From NCBI RefSeq assembly GCF_025917315.1, contig NZ_CP080627.1:1426001-1490000 (forward strand): a stretch of DNA of 64,000 nt. The letters run 5' to 3'. Shown in pieces: positions 1-8,998 of this stretch (positions are counted from its first letter, which is position 1; each line of letters begins with the position of its first letter). The translations under genes and the position numbers were made by a program. The DNA is from Halomonas qaidamensis (lineage in GTDB: Bacteria; Pseudomonadota; Gammaproteobacteria; Pseudomonadales; Halomonadaceae). The notes under the pieces are model-generated. The model searched no databases. It was given only the letters and a program-made list of their open reading frames with translations, and was not told where the DNA came from.

Positions 1-144
1 GATGATACGCACTACTTGCGGATTGTGATCAGTCGACTAAGGCAGAAACTGGGGGATGACCCACAAACGCCCACCCTGCTTCAAACAGAAGCAGGCGTCG
101 GGTATCGGTTATTGGTAGAAGCTGCGCTGCGCCCTGGAACATAG
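1..144 (+). CDS. kdpE: KdpE-like response regulator, C-terminal end (partial)
   Basis: Only the last 47 codons are in the window; the gene begins upstream. The visible part is the end of an OmpR/PhoB-type winged-helix DNA-binding domain: a recognition-helix segment (HYLRIVISRLRQKLGDDP) followed by the wing motif TEAGVGYRLLVE. In KdpE the same place reads HYLRI...LRQKL..DP...TE.G.GYR, so KdpE, the response regulator for potassium transport genes, is the best guess; other OmpR-family regulators are possible. It converges with trkH, another potassium gene. Confidence 0.7.
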   Translation, partial: DDTHYLRIVISRLRQKLGDDPQTPTLLQTEAGVGYRLLVEAALRPGT

Positions 145-160
145 CGTCGTTCTAAGCATG

Positions 161-1648
161 TTAGCGTCGCCAGAACATGGGGGTGAGCAGTACCACGACC
201 GTTAAAATTTCCAGGCGACCCATTAACATACCGATGCACAGTAGCCATTTAGCGGCATCGGGTAGGGTTGCAAAGTTACCTGCCGGGCCAATGGTGTCAC
301 CGAGACCAGGGCCTACATTCGCCACCGCAGTGGCCGCACCGGAAAGGGCAGTGACTAAGTCCAAACCCAACGCTGAAAGGCCCAGCGCAAGCACTGCAAT
401 CGTAATAAAGAAGAAGAAAGAAAAGGCCACGACGCTACGAGAAATATCGCTAGTCACCGGCTGCTGGTTATAGCGCGTTGTGAAAACACCATTGGCATGA
501 ATCAGATAACGCAACTGATTACGCAACATCAGCATAGCGATTTGGAACCGGAAAATCTTCATACCGCCGCTAGTAGAGCCGCTACAGCCACCCATAAACG
601 TAAGATAGAAAAACGCCGCGATAGGTAGTGAACCCCACAGGGTATAGTCGTCGGATGCATAGCCAGTGGTGGTCACGACTGAAATGACGTTAAACGTGAC
701 ATGGGTGAGTGAGACAAACCAATCATCGCCTTGTAAAACACGCCACGCGCTGAGAATCAAGATCGCTGTTAGCAGCAGTTTTAACAAGCCGCGCACTTGC
801 TGGTCTTTCCAAAGTGCGCTGCGGGATGTGCGAATAAAGCGAATATACAAGACAAACGGTAGCGCACCACTGAGCATAAAAAAGCTACCCATCCATAGTA
901 GCCACGGCTGCTCAGCGTAGGCACCAAACGATGCGTCGGAGTTGGCAAAGCCCCCGGTCGCCAGCGATGTCATTCCATGTACAACGGCATCTAGAGGGTG
1001 CATTCCTCCTGCCCAGTAGCTCAGCATCGCTACTAGTGTCAGCCCCACGTAGATACTTAGCGTCGCTTTCGCAATGCCGCCCGTACGGGGCATTACTTTA
1101 TCGGACCAGTCAGAAGATTCAGTGTGGAATAGCCGCATGCCGCCTACTTTTAGAAACGGCAGAATGGCGATGCCCATGACGATAATGCCGATACCCCCCA
1201 TCCACTGCATTAAGCCTCGCCACAGTTTTAGACCGTCGGATAAATCTTCGATCCCAGATAATATGGTTGACCCGGTGGTGGTAATCGCCGAGACGGACTC
1301 AAAGACTGCATTAGTGACACTAAGTTGGGGCGCACCTAAGATAAGCGGAAGGCTGGCAAAACAGCTAATGCTGGTCCAGCTGCCAGCCGTTAATATAAAC
1401 ATTTGCCAGGGCTTTAGTTCCAGCGAAACACGGCGGGTGAGCAGCCAAGTAATAAGCGTGGCGCTCAGAATAATTAAAAGAGACATCCCAAACGCGGGGG
1501 CGTCCGGATCTTTTTCAATAACCAGAACAATCCATGGCAGCGTCATAAACATGGCAAGCACTAACCATAACACTGCCATAATTTTAAAAATTTGCGCCCA
1601 ATTGCGGTAAGCGTCTCGATAGTAAATCCCGCTGGGAAAGATGGTCAT
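161..1648 (-). CDS. trkH: Trk-type potassium uptake protein TrkH
   Basis: Inner-membrane K+-translocating subunit of the Trk system, which in halophiles supplies osmotic potassium and needs the cytosolic NAD-binding partner TrkA (not in this window). The 495-residue length suits the TrkH/TrkI family. The four selectivity-filter-like loops are visible: TTTGSTIL near residue 126, ATGGFANSD near 231, TTGYASDDY near 328 and NVGPGLGD near 445. Many hydrophobic segments fill the rest. It is a single gene, convergent with the KdpE-like regulator. The start is ATG with only a weak upstream GCGGA. Confidence 0.9.
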   Translation of the reverse strand: MTIFPSGIYYRDAYRNWAQIFKIMAVLWLVLAMFMTLPWIVLVIEKDPDAPAFGMSLLIILSATLITWLLTRRVSLELKPWQMFILTAGSWTSISCFASLPLILGAPQLSVTNAVFESVSAITTTGSTILSGIEDLSDGLKLWRGLMQWMGGIGIIVMGIAILPFLKVGGMRLFHTESSDWSDKVMPRTGGIAKATLSIYVGLTLVAMLSYWAGGMHPLDAVVHGMTSLATGGFANSDASFGAYAEQPWLLWMGSFFMLSGALPFVLYIRFIRTSRSALWKDQQVRGLLKLLLTAILILSAWRVLQGDDWFVSLTHVTFNVISVVTTTGYASDDYTLWGSLPIAAFFYLTFMGGCSGSTSGGMKIFRFQIAMLMLRNQLRYLIHANGVFTTRYNQQPVTSDISRSVVAFSFFFFITIAVLALGLSALGLDLVTALSGAATAVANVGPGLGDTIGPAGNFATLPDAAKWLLCIGMLMGRLEILTVVVLLTPMFWRR

Positions 1649-1758
1649 AGATCCGCTCTTAAATTGCCCTAATGTTTATCGCGATATAACACCATGGCAA
1701 CCACAAAAAGTCCGTAAAATTTCTCTAAAAAAATACTCAAGTGATGAACTTAGTGATG

Positions 1759-1788
1759 AAAAAAACCGGCCCCATTAATGGTGCCGGT
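1759..1788 (-). terminator. Terminator after malG
   Basis: On the minus strand an imperfect stem with arms ACCGGC and GCCGGT (1765-1788) around a CCATTAATGG core is followed by seven T residues (A run at 1759-1765 on the plus strand). It lies about 60 bases past the malG stop, so it probably ends the malEFG transcript. Confidence 0.75.
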
Positions 1789-1850
1789 GACGAGCAAGGT
1801 GCTCAAGCGAGGAAGCGGGAGTGGTGTACTGAGTAGTTAAATCCAGAAAT

Positions 1851-2741
1851 TTAGCCTTTGACGCCCCCAGCGGTTAACCCGCCAATAATCCAGCGCTGAC
1901 AGATCAAAAACGCAACGGTAATGGGCAGGCCGGAAAGCACGGCGGCGGCGGCAAAGTTGCCCCAGCGTTGGTTGTGGTCGGCAAGGTATTGTTGGGCACC
2001 TACCGCTAGAGTGAGTTTGTGCTCATCCACCAGCAGTACTGAGGCCATGGGGTATTCCATAATGCTCATGACAAAAGCCAGAATGAAAACCACCATCAAA
2101 ATGGGAATCGACAGCGGCAGCAGGATGTAGCGGAACGCCTGCCAAGTGCTGGCGCCGTCGACCATGGCGGCTTCTTCCAGCGAGCCATCAATCGACTCAA
2201 AGTAGCCTTTAATGGTCCATATATGCAGCGCGACCGCGCCCAGTGATGCCACAATCAGAGCACCGTGGGTGTTGATGCCTAACCAGCCAACAAACTGCCC
2301 TAGTCGGTCAAACAGGGCGTAAAGCGCCACCAGTGACAGCACGGCTGGGAACATCTGGAAAATCAGCATGCCTTTCAGAAGCGGTTCTTTGCCCTTAAAA
2401 CGCATGCGTGCAAAGGCATAAGCGCTGGTAGTGGCTAACATGAGAATCAGTACGGAAGACACCACCGCCACTTTTATCGAGTTCCACAGCCACAACAGTA
2501 CGGGAAAGGGCGGTTGAACAATACTGCCATCTGGGCGTTCCCAGGGAATTCCAAGCGCTAGTGACCAGTGTTCCAACGAGAAATTGTTGGGAATTAAGCT
2601 GCCAGAGGCAAAGTTACCCTCGCGAAATGAGATTGAAATCACCAGTAGCAGTGGGAAGACGATTAGCGAAACAAAGCAGATCAAAGCAAGGTGGGCGCCT
2701 AAGCGACGCGCTCCCACCGAGCGGGGTTGAACCATGGCCAT
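1851..2741 (-). CDS. malG: Maltose/maltodextrin ABC transporter permease MalG
   Basis: Second membrane subunit of the maltose importer. The 296-residue product from this start equals the length of E. coli MalG. The permease EAA loop that docks on the ATPase is visible ([20 protein letters not shown], about residues 190-209), as are roughly six hydrophobic segments. A longer frame extends upstream to 2870 inside malF, but the ATG at 2741 has an exact AGGAGG six bases upstream (2748-2753), which decides the start. It follows malF after 10 bases and is the last gene of malEFG. No malK ATPase gene is in the window, so the ATPase must be elsewhere or shared. Confidence 0.92.
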   Translation of the reverse strand: MAMVQPRSVGARRLGAHLALICFVSLIVFPLLLVISISFREGNFASGSLIPNNFSLEHWSLALGIPWERPDGSIVQPPFPVLLWLWNSIKVAVVSSVLILMLATTSAYAFARMRFKGKEPLLKGMLIFQMFPAVLSLVALYALFDRLGQFVGWLGINTHGALIVASLGAVALHIWTIKGYFESIDGSLEEAAMVDGASTWQAFRYILLPLSIPILMVVFILAFVMSIMEYPMASVLLVDEHKLTLAVGAQQYLADHNQRWGNFAAAAVLSGLPITVAFLICQRWIIGGLTAGGVKG

Positions 2742-2751
2742 AAGTAACCTC

Positions 2752-4320
2752 CTAAACCTTAACCTTGGAAAGGCGTAAATTAAGCATCGACATACCCGCG
2801 ACCAAGAGGAAAATGAGCGTTGCGATGGCGGCTGCCAACCCAAAGTTCTGCCCGGCATCCTGGAAGGCAATGCGGTAGGTGTAGCTGACCAAGAGATCGG
2901 TGGTGCCTGCTGGCGTACTTGCGCCCAAAATGTCAGGGTTGCCGCCGGTTAATAGCGCAATCAGCACAAAGTTATTGAAGTTAAAGGCAAAGGCGGCAAT
3001 TAACAGGGGGGTTAGCGGTTTAATAATCAGCGGCAGGGTAATCTTGAACAGGTTGGTAATGGGACCGCCGCCATCTACCGCCGAGGCTTCGTAGAGGTCT
3101 TGGGGAATGGCTTGGATTAGCCCCATGCATAGCAGCAACATGTAGGGGTAGCCCAGCCACGTATTAACAATCAGCAGCATGGAACGCGCCAGCCACGGGT
3201 CGGTGAACCACTCTGGCCGAACACCAAACAGCGTGTCCAGAATCATGTTTACTTCACCGAAGTGTTGGTTAAACATGCCTTTAAAAATCAGGATAGAGAT
3301 AAAGGCGGGCACGGCATAAGGTAGAATTAACAGCGTGCGATAAATGGCTTTGCCTTTCAGTTGATCCCACTGCAACAGTGATGCTAATACAAAGCCAACA
3401 GCCAGGGTGAAGACCACCGTCAGTGCGGCAAAGACAAAGGTCCACACAAAAATTTGCATGAAGGGACCGCGAATGTCGGGATCGGTGAATATCTTCGTGT
3501 AGTTGGTAAACCCTACATTGACTGGCCATCCTGGCGTGATTCTTTCGCCGTTATCAGCGACAAAAAATCCGATAGCGGGGTCGGGTGTAAGAACGCGGTC
3601 ATCGCGGCGATCATAAAGTGTGCCATCTTCACGAGCTTCATAGCGATCCACCATAGGTGCAAACTGGCGTAATCCTGCCATGCGCAGCTCCGCGCCATTA
3701 GGTGTCAGCAGCCTAAGCCCTTGCAGAGAATCACGAGCTTGAATAATAGCGCGCATTCCCAGCGGCTCCTGGGTAGGTGAAGCGTCTACTGCCTGAATGC
3801 CTATTTGACGGGTCTCGTGATTGTCAAAGTTGAGCGGTGAGGAAACGAAGCGCTGTGGCGTGTCTGCCTCACTGTTTTCCAGGTATAAGCGGACAAGCTC
3901 ACCTTCTTGGTAAAGCGTTAGGTCAAACGCGTTGCCTTCCTGTTGGTAGGTTTGGCTCATTAGCTGGCCGCGCACGCGCTCTTCCGATAGCAAGTTGCTT
4001 GAGCTGTAATTACTAAAGCTAATGCCGATGGTGTAAAGCAGCGGGAAAATAACAAATACACCAAGCCCCGCTATGGCAGGAAAAATATAGCGGTGGCTCA
4101 TTAGCGTGCGTTTGGTAAACACCACACCCAGTGAGGCGCCCAGCACTAGAAAGAGCAGCGCGAACATCCACTGGCCGTTGAGGTGAAAAGCAAGCACTAA
4201 CCAAAGAAGCGCGATGACCAACGTGGCAATAACGCAGCGAAGTGCCCAGCGTGTGTAACGTTCGGTGAGATGGCGAGAGCGATGGCGGGGAAGGCCACGA
4301 GAGGCGTTAGTGGTATACAT
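2752..4320 (-). CDS. malF: Maltose/maltodextrin ABC transporter permease MalF
   Basis: First membrane subunit of the maltose importer, 522 residues (E. coli MalF is 514). Two or three N-terminal hydrophobic segments are followed by a long polar stretch (about residues 105-275), matching the large periplasmic P2 loop special to MalF. The C-terminal permease core carries the EAA loop [20 protein letters not shown] near residue 410. It sits between malE and malG on the same strand, with a strong hairpin in the malE-malF gap that probably lowers its expression relative to malE. Confidence 0.92.
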   Translation of the reverse strand: MYTTNASRGLPRHRSRHLTERYTRWALRCVIATLVIALLWLVLAFHLNGQWMFALLFLVLGASLGVVFTKRTLMSHRYIFPAIAGLGVFVIFPLLYTIGISFSNYSSSNLLSEERVRGQLMSQTYQQEGNAFDLTLYQEGELVRLYLENSEADTPQRFVSSPLNFDNHETRQIGIQAVDASPTQEPLGMRAIIQARDSLQGLRLLTPNGAELRMAGLRQFAPMVDRYEAREDGTLYDRRDDRVLTPDPAIGFFVADNGERITPGWPVNVGFTNYTKIFTDPDIRGPFMQIFVWTFVFAALTVVFTLAVGFVLASLLQWDQLKGKAIYRTLLILPYAVPAFISILIFKGMFNQHFGEVNMILDTLFGVRPEWFTDPWLARSMLLIVNTWLGYPYMLLLCMGLIQAIPQDLYEASAVDGGGPITNLFKITLPLIIKPLTPLLIAAFAFNFNNFVLIALLTGGNPDILGASTPAGTTDLLVSYTYRIAFQDAGQNFGLAAAIATLIFLLVAGMSMLNLRLSKVKV

Positions 4321-4336
4321 GACGATATCCTGCAGG

Positions 4337-4364
4337 CTGCCCGGTGGCGATTGCCACCGGGCAG
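4337..4364 (-). repeat. Perfect hairpin between malE and malF
   Basis: A 12-bp perfect stem, arms CTGCCCGGTGGC (4337-4348) and its complement (4353-4364) with a 4-base loop, fills most of the 59-base malE-malF gap. There is no T tract after it in the transcribed direction, so it is not a typical terminator. In E. coli the same gap holds REP elements that protect malE mRNA and hold down malFG; an equivalent role is inferred here. Confidence 0.7.
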
Positions 4365-4379
4365 AAGGGCAAAAAAAGG

Positions 4380-5567
4380 CTACTGGCGCATACGGCGTGC
4401 GGCGGCGTCCAGCGCTTCTTGTGGGTTCTGGCGCCCGCTACCGATGTTCTGCAGGGCGGGCTCCATGGCTGCCCAGAAAGCACCCATTTCAGGAATGTTT
4501 GGCATGGGCATACCGACTTCAGCATTTTCAAGCGTCGCGGCAATGTTGGGGTTATCAGCAAGTTCAGCCTGATAATCTATATGGGCGACCGCTCCCAGTG
4601 AGCCGTCGCTGTTGAATGTGTGCATGCCCTCTTCGCTAAGCAGGTAGTTTTCTAAAAACTCCACGGCGAGAAAATCATTGGGTGTGGCGGAGTTAATCAT
4701 TGCCATCATCACGCCAAACATGGGTTTAGCACGTTCATCCCCCACTTTCGGCAGTAGTGCGACGCCGTAGTCAATTCCGCTACGCTCAAGGTTCGGCCAG
4801 GCCCATGGGCCGCTAATCATGGTAGCGACTTCGCCTTGATTAAATCGGGTGTCCATCAGGTTGTAATCGGTGCCCCGGGGCAGTACGCCACTTGCAATTA
4901 ATTCCACCAGTAGATCTGCCCCTTGCAGGGCGCCTTCGTTGTTAACACCGATATCGCTAACATCATAGCCGCTGTCAGTCTGCTTGAAAGGATAGCCGCC
5001 GTTGGCTGCAAGCAATGTCCAGCCGTAATAAGGTTCGCTGTAATCAAATAAGATGGCCTTTTTGCCGTCTTGAGAGAGCGTTTCGTCAAGCTCCATCAGT
5101 TCGGCAAAACTTTCTGGCGGTGTTTCTACCAGGGCTTTGTTATAAATGAGGCCCAATGACTCTACCGATATCGGGTAGCCGTAGGTGTCGCCATTCCACA
5201 GCGCAGCCTCCCAGGTGAAGTCGTAAAACGCCTCGCGGAAGCTGTCACTAGGGGCGACTTGCTTCAATAAGCCGCTTTGTGCCCACTCGCCCATGCGGTC
5301 GTGAGCCCAGATGACGATGTCTGGCCCTTGTCCACTCCCCGCCGCCTGCTGAAAACGGTCGGTAAGATTATCGGGAAAGACCACCTCAACTTCGATGCCT
5401 GTTTCTTCAAGAAACCGCTCGGCAACTGCGCGAATGCCTTCCTGGCCTTTATTATCACCCATCCAGATAGTCAGGCGATCATCCTCAAAGGCAACGGCGG
5501 GCAGGGTGGCACTGGCAGCCAGCGTGGCGGCTAGCAGCGGCATCATGATGGGTCGATACATTGCCAT
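4380..5567 (-). CDS. malE: Maltose/maltodextrin-binding periplasmic protein MalE
   Basis: Periplasmic substrate-binding protein that delivers maltose or maltodextrins to MalFG. The 395 residues match E. coli MalE (396). A signal peptide is clear (basic MAMYRP start, hydrophobic run, cleavage after AVA near residue 26). The mature N-terminus reads DRLTIWMGDNKGQEGI, then the type I solute-binding fold continues to the end (EALDAAARRMRQ). It is the first gene of malEFG. GAGG lies about 10 bases before the ATG, and an AACAACAA stretch just upstream could be an Hfq/Crc target. Confidence 0.92.
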   Translation of the reverse strand: MAMYRPIMMPLLAATLAASATLPAVAFEDDRLTIWMGDNKGQEGIRAVAERFLEETGIEVEVVFPDNLTDRFQQAAGSGQGPDIVIWAHDRMGEWAQSGLLKQVAPSDSFREAFYDFTWEAALWNGDTYGYPISVESLGLIYNKALVETPPESFAELMELDETLSQDGKKAILFDYSEPYYGWTLLAANGGYPFKQTDSGYDVSDIGVNNEGALQGADLLVELIASGVLPRGTDYNLMDTRFNQGEVATMISGPWAWPNLERSGIDYGVALLPKVGDERAKPMFGVMMAMINSATPNDFLAVEFLENYLLSEEGMHTFNSDGSLGAVAHIDYQAELADNPNIAATLENAEVGMPMPNIPEMGAFWAAMEPALQNIGSGRQNPQEALDAAARRMRQ

Positions 5568-5583
5568 AGCGTGAATACCTCAT

Positions 5584-5591
5584 TGTTGTTG
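5584..5591 (-). promoter_or_regulatory. Possible Hfq/Crc CA motif before malE
   Basis: On the minus strand the malE leader carries ACAACAACAATGAGG, i.e. AANAANAA repeats directly beside the malE Shine-Dalgarno GAGG. Such A-rich motifs near ribosome sites are Hfq/Crc targets in pseudomonads. It does not match the full AACAATAACAA consensus, so this is weaker than the three exact copies further right. Confidence 0.35.
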
Positions 5592-5826
5592 TCGTAGAGT
5601 GCTGCGAACATTTTGATGAGCAGCGCTTTCGTCAGTGCCAGCGTCGCCAATTACGCGCAATGTCACCTCATCCTCAGGGGGCGTAGCGATGGCGTATCTA
5701 AGGGGCGTAGAGTGGAATAAAAGGTAACAATAAACAGGTAAAACAGTGGGTAGCGGTATGGGCATAACGCAGTAAAAGAGCTAAATGGCAGTAAAAAAAG
5801 CAAATGGGAAGGCAGCGTTACTTTTT

Positions 5827-5841
5827 TGTAGTAAAATTACA
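5827..5841. promoter_or_regulatory. HexR operator before zwf
   Basis: TGTAGTAAAATTACA is an exact match to the palindromic HexR consensus TGTARTWWWAYTACA. HexR is the RpiR-family, KDPG-responsive repressor of Entner-Doudoroff genes in gammaproteobacteria. The site overlaps the -35 region of a promoter whose TATAAT box is at 5854-5859, which suits repression of zwf-pgl-eda. The rest of the malE-zwf gap (5568-5927) shows only AT-rich promoter-like sequence. Confidence 0.85.
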
Positions 5842-5853
5842 TCAAATATTGCG

Positions 5854-5859
5854 TATAAT
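5854..5859 (+). promoter_or_regulatory. -10 box of the zwf promoter
   Basis: A perfect TATAAT in the context GCGTATAATGCC lies about 70 bases before the zwf ATG, with the HexR palindrome covering the -35 area. No good TTGACA is present at 17 bases, consistent with a regulated promoter. Confidence 0.6.
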
Positions 5860-5927
5860 GCCCTTTATCAGATAGATTTTAGGTAATCTAACTACATTAG
5901 ATCATCTAATTATAAATAGGAGCTGAG

Positions 5928-7421
5928 ATGAGCCAGTCACATTCCCCGCTGGGCGATCAGAATCACGCTATCGATTTAGCGCTGTTTGGGGCGCTGGGCG
6001 ATCTTGCGATGCGCAAGTTGTTTCCTGCGCTTTATCATCTTGACCGTGAAGGCCTGATGCCCGAAAGCACGCGTATTATGGGGCTGGCGCGTCAAGAACA
6101 TGATAGTGCGGCGTTTCGACAATTGGTAAATGGTGCACTGCAAAAGCGACTGAACAAGGATGAACAGGATAAAGAGAGCCTCGAACGCTTTCTAAACCGG
6201 CTTGACTACTGCCAGCTGGATTTTAAAAAAGCCGAGGGTTTTGAGCAAATACGCCAGTGGCGAGAAGGCTCTGATCGACCCATGGTGATTTATTTATCCG
6301 TTGCCGCAATGATCTACGGTGATATTTGCCGCAATCTTGAGGCGAGTGGCAGCCTGGATGAGCAGACGCGGGTAATCGTCGAGAAACCTATTGGCTACGA
6401 TCTAGTGTCATCGCAAGAAGTTAACGATGCGATCGGGGCGGTTTTTCCTGAGTCACGTATTTACCGTATTGACCACTATTTGGGTAAAGAAACGGTACAA
6501 AACCTGATAGCTTTGCGCTTTGCTAACCCGCTGTTTGGGACGCAATGGAACCAAAACCACATTTCCCATGTGGAAATTACCGTCGCAGAAAAGGTCGGCA
6601 TTGAAGGGCGCTGGGGCTACTTCGATGATGCAGGACAGCTACGCGATATGGTGCAAAACCACTTGCTGCAGCTGCTTTGCTTGATTGCCATGGATCCGCC
6701 TTCCAACCTGGATGCGGATGCTATTCGGGATGAAAAGGTGAAAGTGCTTAAAGCGCTTAAACCTTTCACTGGCGATGCGCTGGGGCGTGACGTGGTACGT
6801 GGTCAGTATATAGCAGGTACCCACGATGGCCAGCCGGTGCCGGGGTACTTAGAAGAAGAGGGTGCGAATACCGAAAGCCGAACCGAAACCTTTGTGGCAA
6901 TGAAAACTGAGGTTTCCAACTGGCGCTGGGCAGGCGTGCCGTTTTACCTGCGTACCGGTAAGCGCATGCCCGAAAAACTGTCCCAAATCGTGATCCATTT
7001 CCGCCAGCAGCCACACTATATTTTTGATCCTGATCAGCGAGGAATTGCCTCAAACAAACTGATCATTCGCCTGCAGCCGGATGAAGGGATTGCGCTGCAG
7101 GTACTCACCAAAGACAGCGGTTTGGATAAAGGTATGCGTCTGCGTCCTGGCCCGTTGCACCTGGACTTTAACAGCGCATTTCCGAAGTCACGTATTCCCG
7201 ATGCCTATGAGCGCTTGCTACTGGAAGTCATGAAAGGCCAACAGTATCTGTTCGTGCGCCGTGACGAAGTGGAGCACGCTTGGCGCTGGTGTGACCAGCT
7301 TATCGACGGCTGGAAAAAACGTGACACGCCGCCGCGTCGTTATCCGGCAGGTTCTTGGGGGCCAGTCGCCTCCATCGCCATGATTACCCAAGATGGTCGC
7401 AGTTGGTACGAGGATTATTAA
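5928..7421 (+). CDS. zwf: Glucose-6-phosphate 1-dehydrogenase
   Basis: Oxidises glucose 6-phosphate to 6-phosphogluconolactone with NAD(P)+, the entry to the Entner-Doudoroff and pentose phosphate routes. The 497 residues fit the family. The N-terminal nucleotide-binding motif reads [18 protein letters not shown], and the substrate-site signature RIDHYLGKE is near residue 181. GGAG seven bases before the ATG supports the start. It is first in zwf-pgl-eda, with pgl starting one base after its stop, and is placed under the HexR operator. Confidence 0.96.
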   Translation: MSQSHSPLGDQNHAIDLALFGALGDLAMRKLFPALYHLDREGLMPESTRIMGLARQEHDSAAFRQLVNGALQKRLNKDEQDKESLERFLNRLDYCQLDFKKAEGFEQIRQWREGSDRPMVIYLSVAAMIYGDICRNLEASGSLDEQTRVIVEKPIGYDLVSSQEVNDAIGAVFPESRIYRIDHYLGKETVQNLIALRFANPLFGTQWNQNHISHVEITVAEKVGIEGRWGYFDDAGQLRDMVQNHLLQLLCLIAMDPPSNLDADAIRDEKVKVLKALKPFTGDALGRDVVRGQYIAGTHDGQPVPGYLEEEGANTESRTETFVAMKTEVSNWRWAGVPFYLRTGKRMPEKLSQIVIHFRQQPHYIFDPDQRGIASNKLIIRLQPDEGIALQVLTKDSGLDKGMRLRPGPLHLDFNSAFPKSRIPDAYERLLLEVMKGQQYLFVRRDEVEHAWRWCDQLIDGWKKRDTPPRRYPAGSWGPVASIAMITQDGRSWYEDY

Positions 7422-7422
7422 T

Positions 7423-8088
7423 ATGAGCAACGTACGTCAAGCGCTGGCGGAACAGCTGGCGGAAGCGGTATTCCAGGCATTGGCCGAAGATTTGACTCGC
7501 CAAGAACGTGCGCTACTAGTCGTATCGGGTGGCTCTACGCCGGTGCCATTTTTTAAAGCCTTGGCAGCTAAGCCGCTGCCTTGGTCGCGCATTGACATTA
7601 CCCTGGCCGATGAGCGCTGGGTGGATGAACAAAGTAGCGACAGTAACGCCAAACTGGTGCGCGAGAACCTGCTTCAAGGAGCGGCCGCGAACGCCAACTT
7701 TGTGCCGTTGACCTCTGATGCCTCAACGCCTGAAGAGGGGGTTGAGGAGGTTGCCAAGCGTACGGCGTCTCTATCCTGGCCTGCCAGCGTGGTGATCCTG
7801 GGAATGGGGGGCGATGGTCATACGGCGTCGCTGTTCCCCGACAGCCTAGAGCTTGGCTTAGCGCTCTCTACCGATGAGCCGCTTGTCGCGGTACGCACGC
7901 CCAGCCAGCCGCAGCCGCGTATCACTTTCTCGGCAGGTCGCCTTCATCAGGCGCATCGCCATATTTTGCATATTACCGGCGATGATAAGCGCAGCGTATT
8001 GGCAAACGCCATGAGCGGAGATGACGTTCGTAAGTTGCCCATTCGCGCGTTTTTATCTTGCCCGTTAGCGATCTATTGGGCGCCGTAA
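7423..8088 (+). CDS. pgl: 6-phosphogluconolactonase (DevB/SOL type)
   Basis: Hydrolyses 6-phosphogluconolactone, the product of Zwf, to 6-phosphogluconate. Family motifs are the N-terminal LVVSGGSTPVPFFKAL, DERWVDEQSSDSN near residue 63 and GMGGDGHTASLFPDS near 128. The 221-residue length is normal. An upstream in-frame ATG at 7393 would overlap zwf by 29 bases; the ATG at 7423, right after the zwf stop with GAGG at 7410-7413, is preferred. Second gene of zwf-pgl-eda. Confidence 0.93.
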   Translation: MSNVRQALAEQLAEAVFQALAEDLTRQERALLVVSGGSTPVPFFKALAAKPLPWSRIDITLADERWVDEQSSDSNAKLVRENLLQGAAANANFVPLTSDASTPEEGVEEVAKRTASLSWPASVVILGMGGDGHTASLFPDSLELGLALSTDEPLVAVRTPSQPQPRITFSAGRLHQAHRHILHITGDDKRSVLANAMSGDDVRKLPIRAFLSCPLAIYWAP

Positions 8089-8145
8089 CGCCTAGGCTTT
8101 CGCCAATAAAACGTTTGCCAGTAAAAATTGCTTGGAGACTCACTG

Positions 8146-8808
8146 ATGACAATCGATAAACAGCTACCCTCAACGCGCACTGCAGAACTTGACAGCATTT
8201 GCTTAAAAGCCGAAGTCATTCCCGTCATTACCATCGATCGCCTTGAAGATGCGGTACCGCTGGGTCGTGCCTTAGTCGAAGGCGGTTTAACGGTATTGGA
8301 AATTACTTTACGTACCGACTGCGCACTGGAGGCCGTCAAACGTATGCGTGAAGCGCTGCCGGGTGCCAGCATTGGTGTAGGAACCGTGTTAACACCCGCG
8401 CAATACCGCCAAGCTGAGCAGGTAGGTGCAGATTTTGTGGTAACGCCTGGTGCGACAGAGGCACTTTATCGCTACGGCGTAGAGAGCCCGGTGCCGATGT
8501 TGCCCGGTGTGTCAACGATCTCTGAGCTAATGACTGGCTGGCAGTATGGCTATCGCCGCTTCAAGTTCTTCCCGGCGGAGTCCAGCGGCGGCGCAAAAGC
8601 CATTAAAGCCTTTGGTGCACCGATTCCCGAAGCACGTTTTTGCCCAACCGGCGGTATCACGGTCGATAACGCTGACACCTATCTCTCACTGCCTAACGTG
8701 ATGTGTGTCGGCGGTTCTTGGTTAACGCCAAAAGCCATGGTGGAAGCGGAAGATTGGGACGGTATTCGCGAATTGGCCCGTCAGGCCGCTGAGCGTTTTC
8801 ACCACTAA
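8146..8808 (+). CDS. eda: KDPG/KHG aldolase
   Basis: Cleaves 2-keto-3-deoxy-6-phosphogluconate to pyruvate and glyceraldehyde 3-phosphate, the last step of the Entner-Doudoroff pathway. The (beta/alpha)8 aldolase motifs are present: VLEITLRTDCA with the catalytic Glu, GVGTVLTPAQ, FVVTPGATEAL, and the Schiff-base lysine in RFKFFPAES, then FCPTGGI. The 220 residues agree with Eda. GGAG at 8134-8137 fixes the ATG at 8146 over an in-frame TTG at 8128. The gene closes the zwf operon, with a terminator 75 bases downstream. Confidence 0.95.
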   Translation: MTIDKQLPSTRTAELDSICLKAEVIPVITIDRLEDAVPLGRALVEGGLTVLEITLRTDCALEAVKRMREALPGASIGVGTVLTPAQYRQAEQVGADFVVTPGATEALYRYGVESPVPMLPGVSTISELMTGWQYGYRRFKFFPAESSGGAKAIKAFGAPIPEARFCPTGGITVDNADTYLSLPNVMCVGGSWLTPKAMVEAEDWDGIRELARQAAERFHH

Positions 8809-8883
8809 TGAATACGATGTAAATCGACACGAGCACTCTCGTTACTTGCCACGCTGATATCGGGTCGTGTGCGCAAGTCATTT

Positions 8884-8916
8884 GCCCGAGCATATTGCCA
8901 TGCTCGGGCTTTTTTA
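8884..8916 (+). terminator. Terminator after eda
   Basis: A perfect 10-bp stem GCCCGAGCAT / ATGCTCGGGC (8884-8893, 8900-8909) with a 6-base loop is followed by a T run (8910-8915). This is a classic Rho-independent terminator closing zwf-pgl-eda. Confidence 0.92.
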
Positions 8917-8968
8917 TGCGTTTCACCTAACTGTGTAGGGCAATAAGGAGCAAAGCGTGATAGCCTCA

Positions 8969-8984
8969 ACTTAATCGATTAAGT
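8969..8984. promoter_or_regulatory. 16-bp palindromic operator before scrB
   Basis: ACTTAATCGATTAAGT is a perfect 16-bp palindrome with a central CG, ending 14 bases before the scrB start. Central-CG palindromes of this size are typical of LacI/GalR-family repressor sites (ScrR/CscR class). A position this close to the start codon suggests repression. No LacI-type gene is in the window, so the partner is not identified. Confidence 0.65.
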
Positions 8985-8998
8985 AAAGGTTTTTAACA

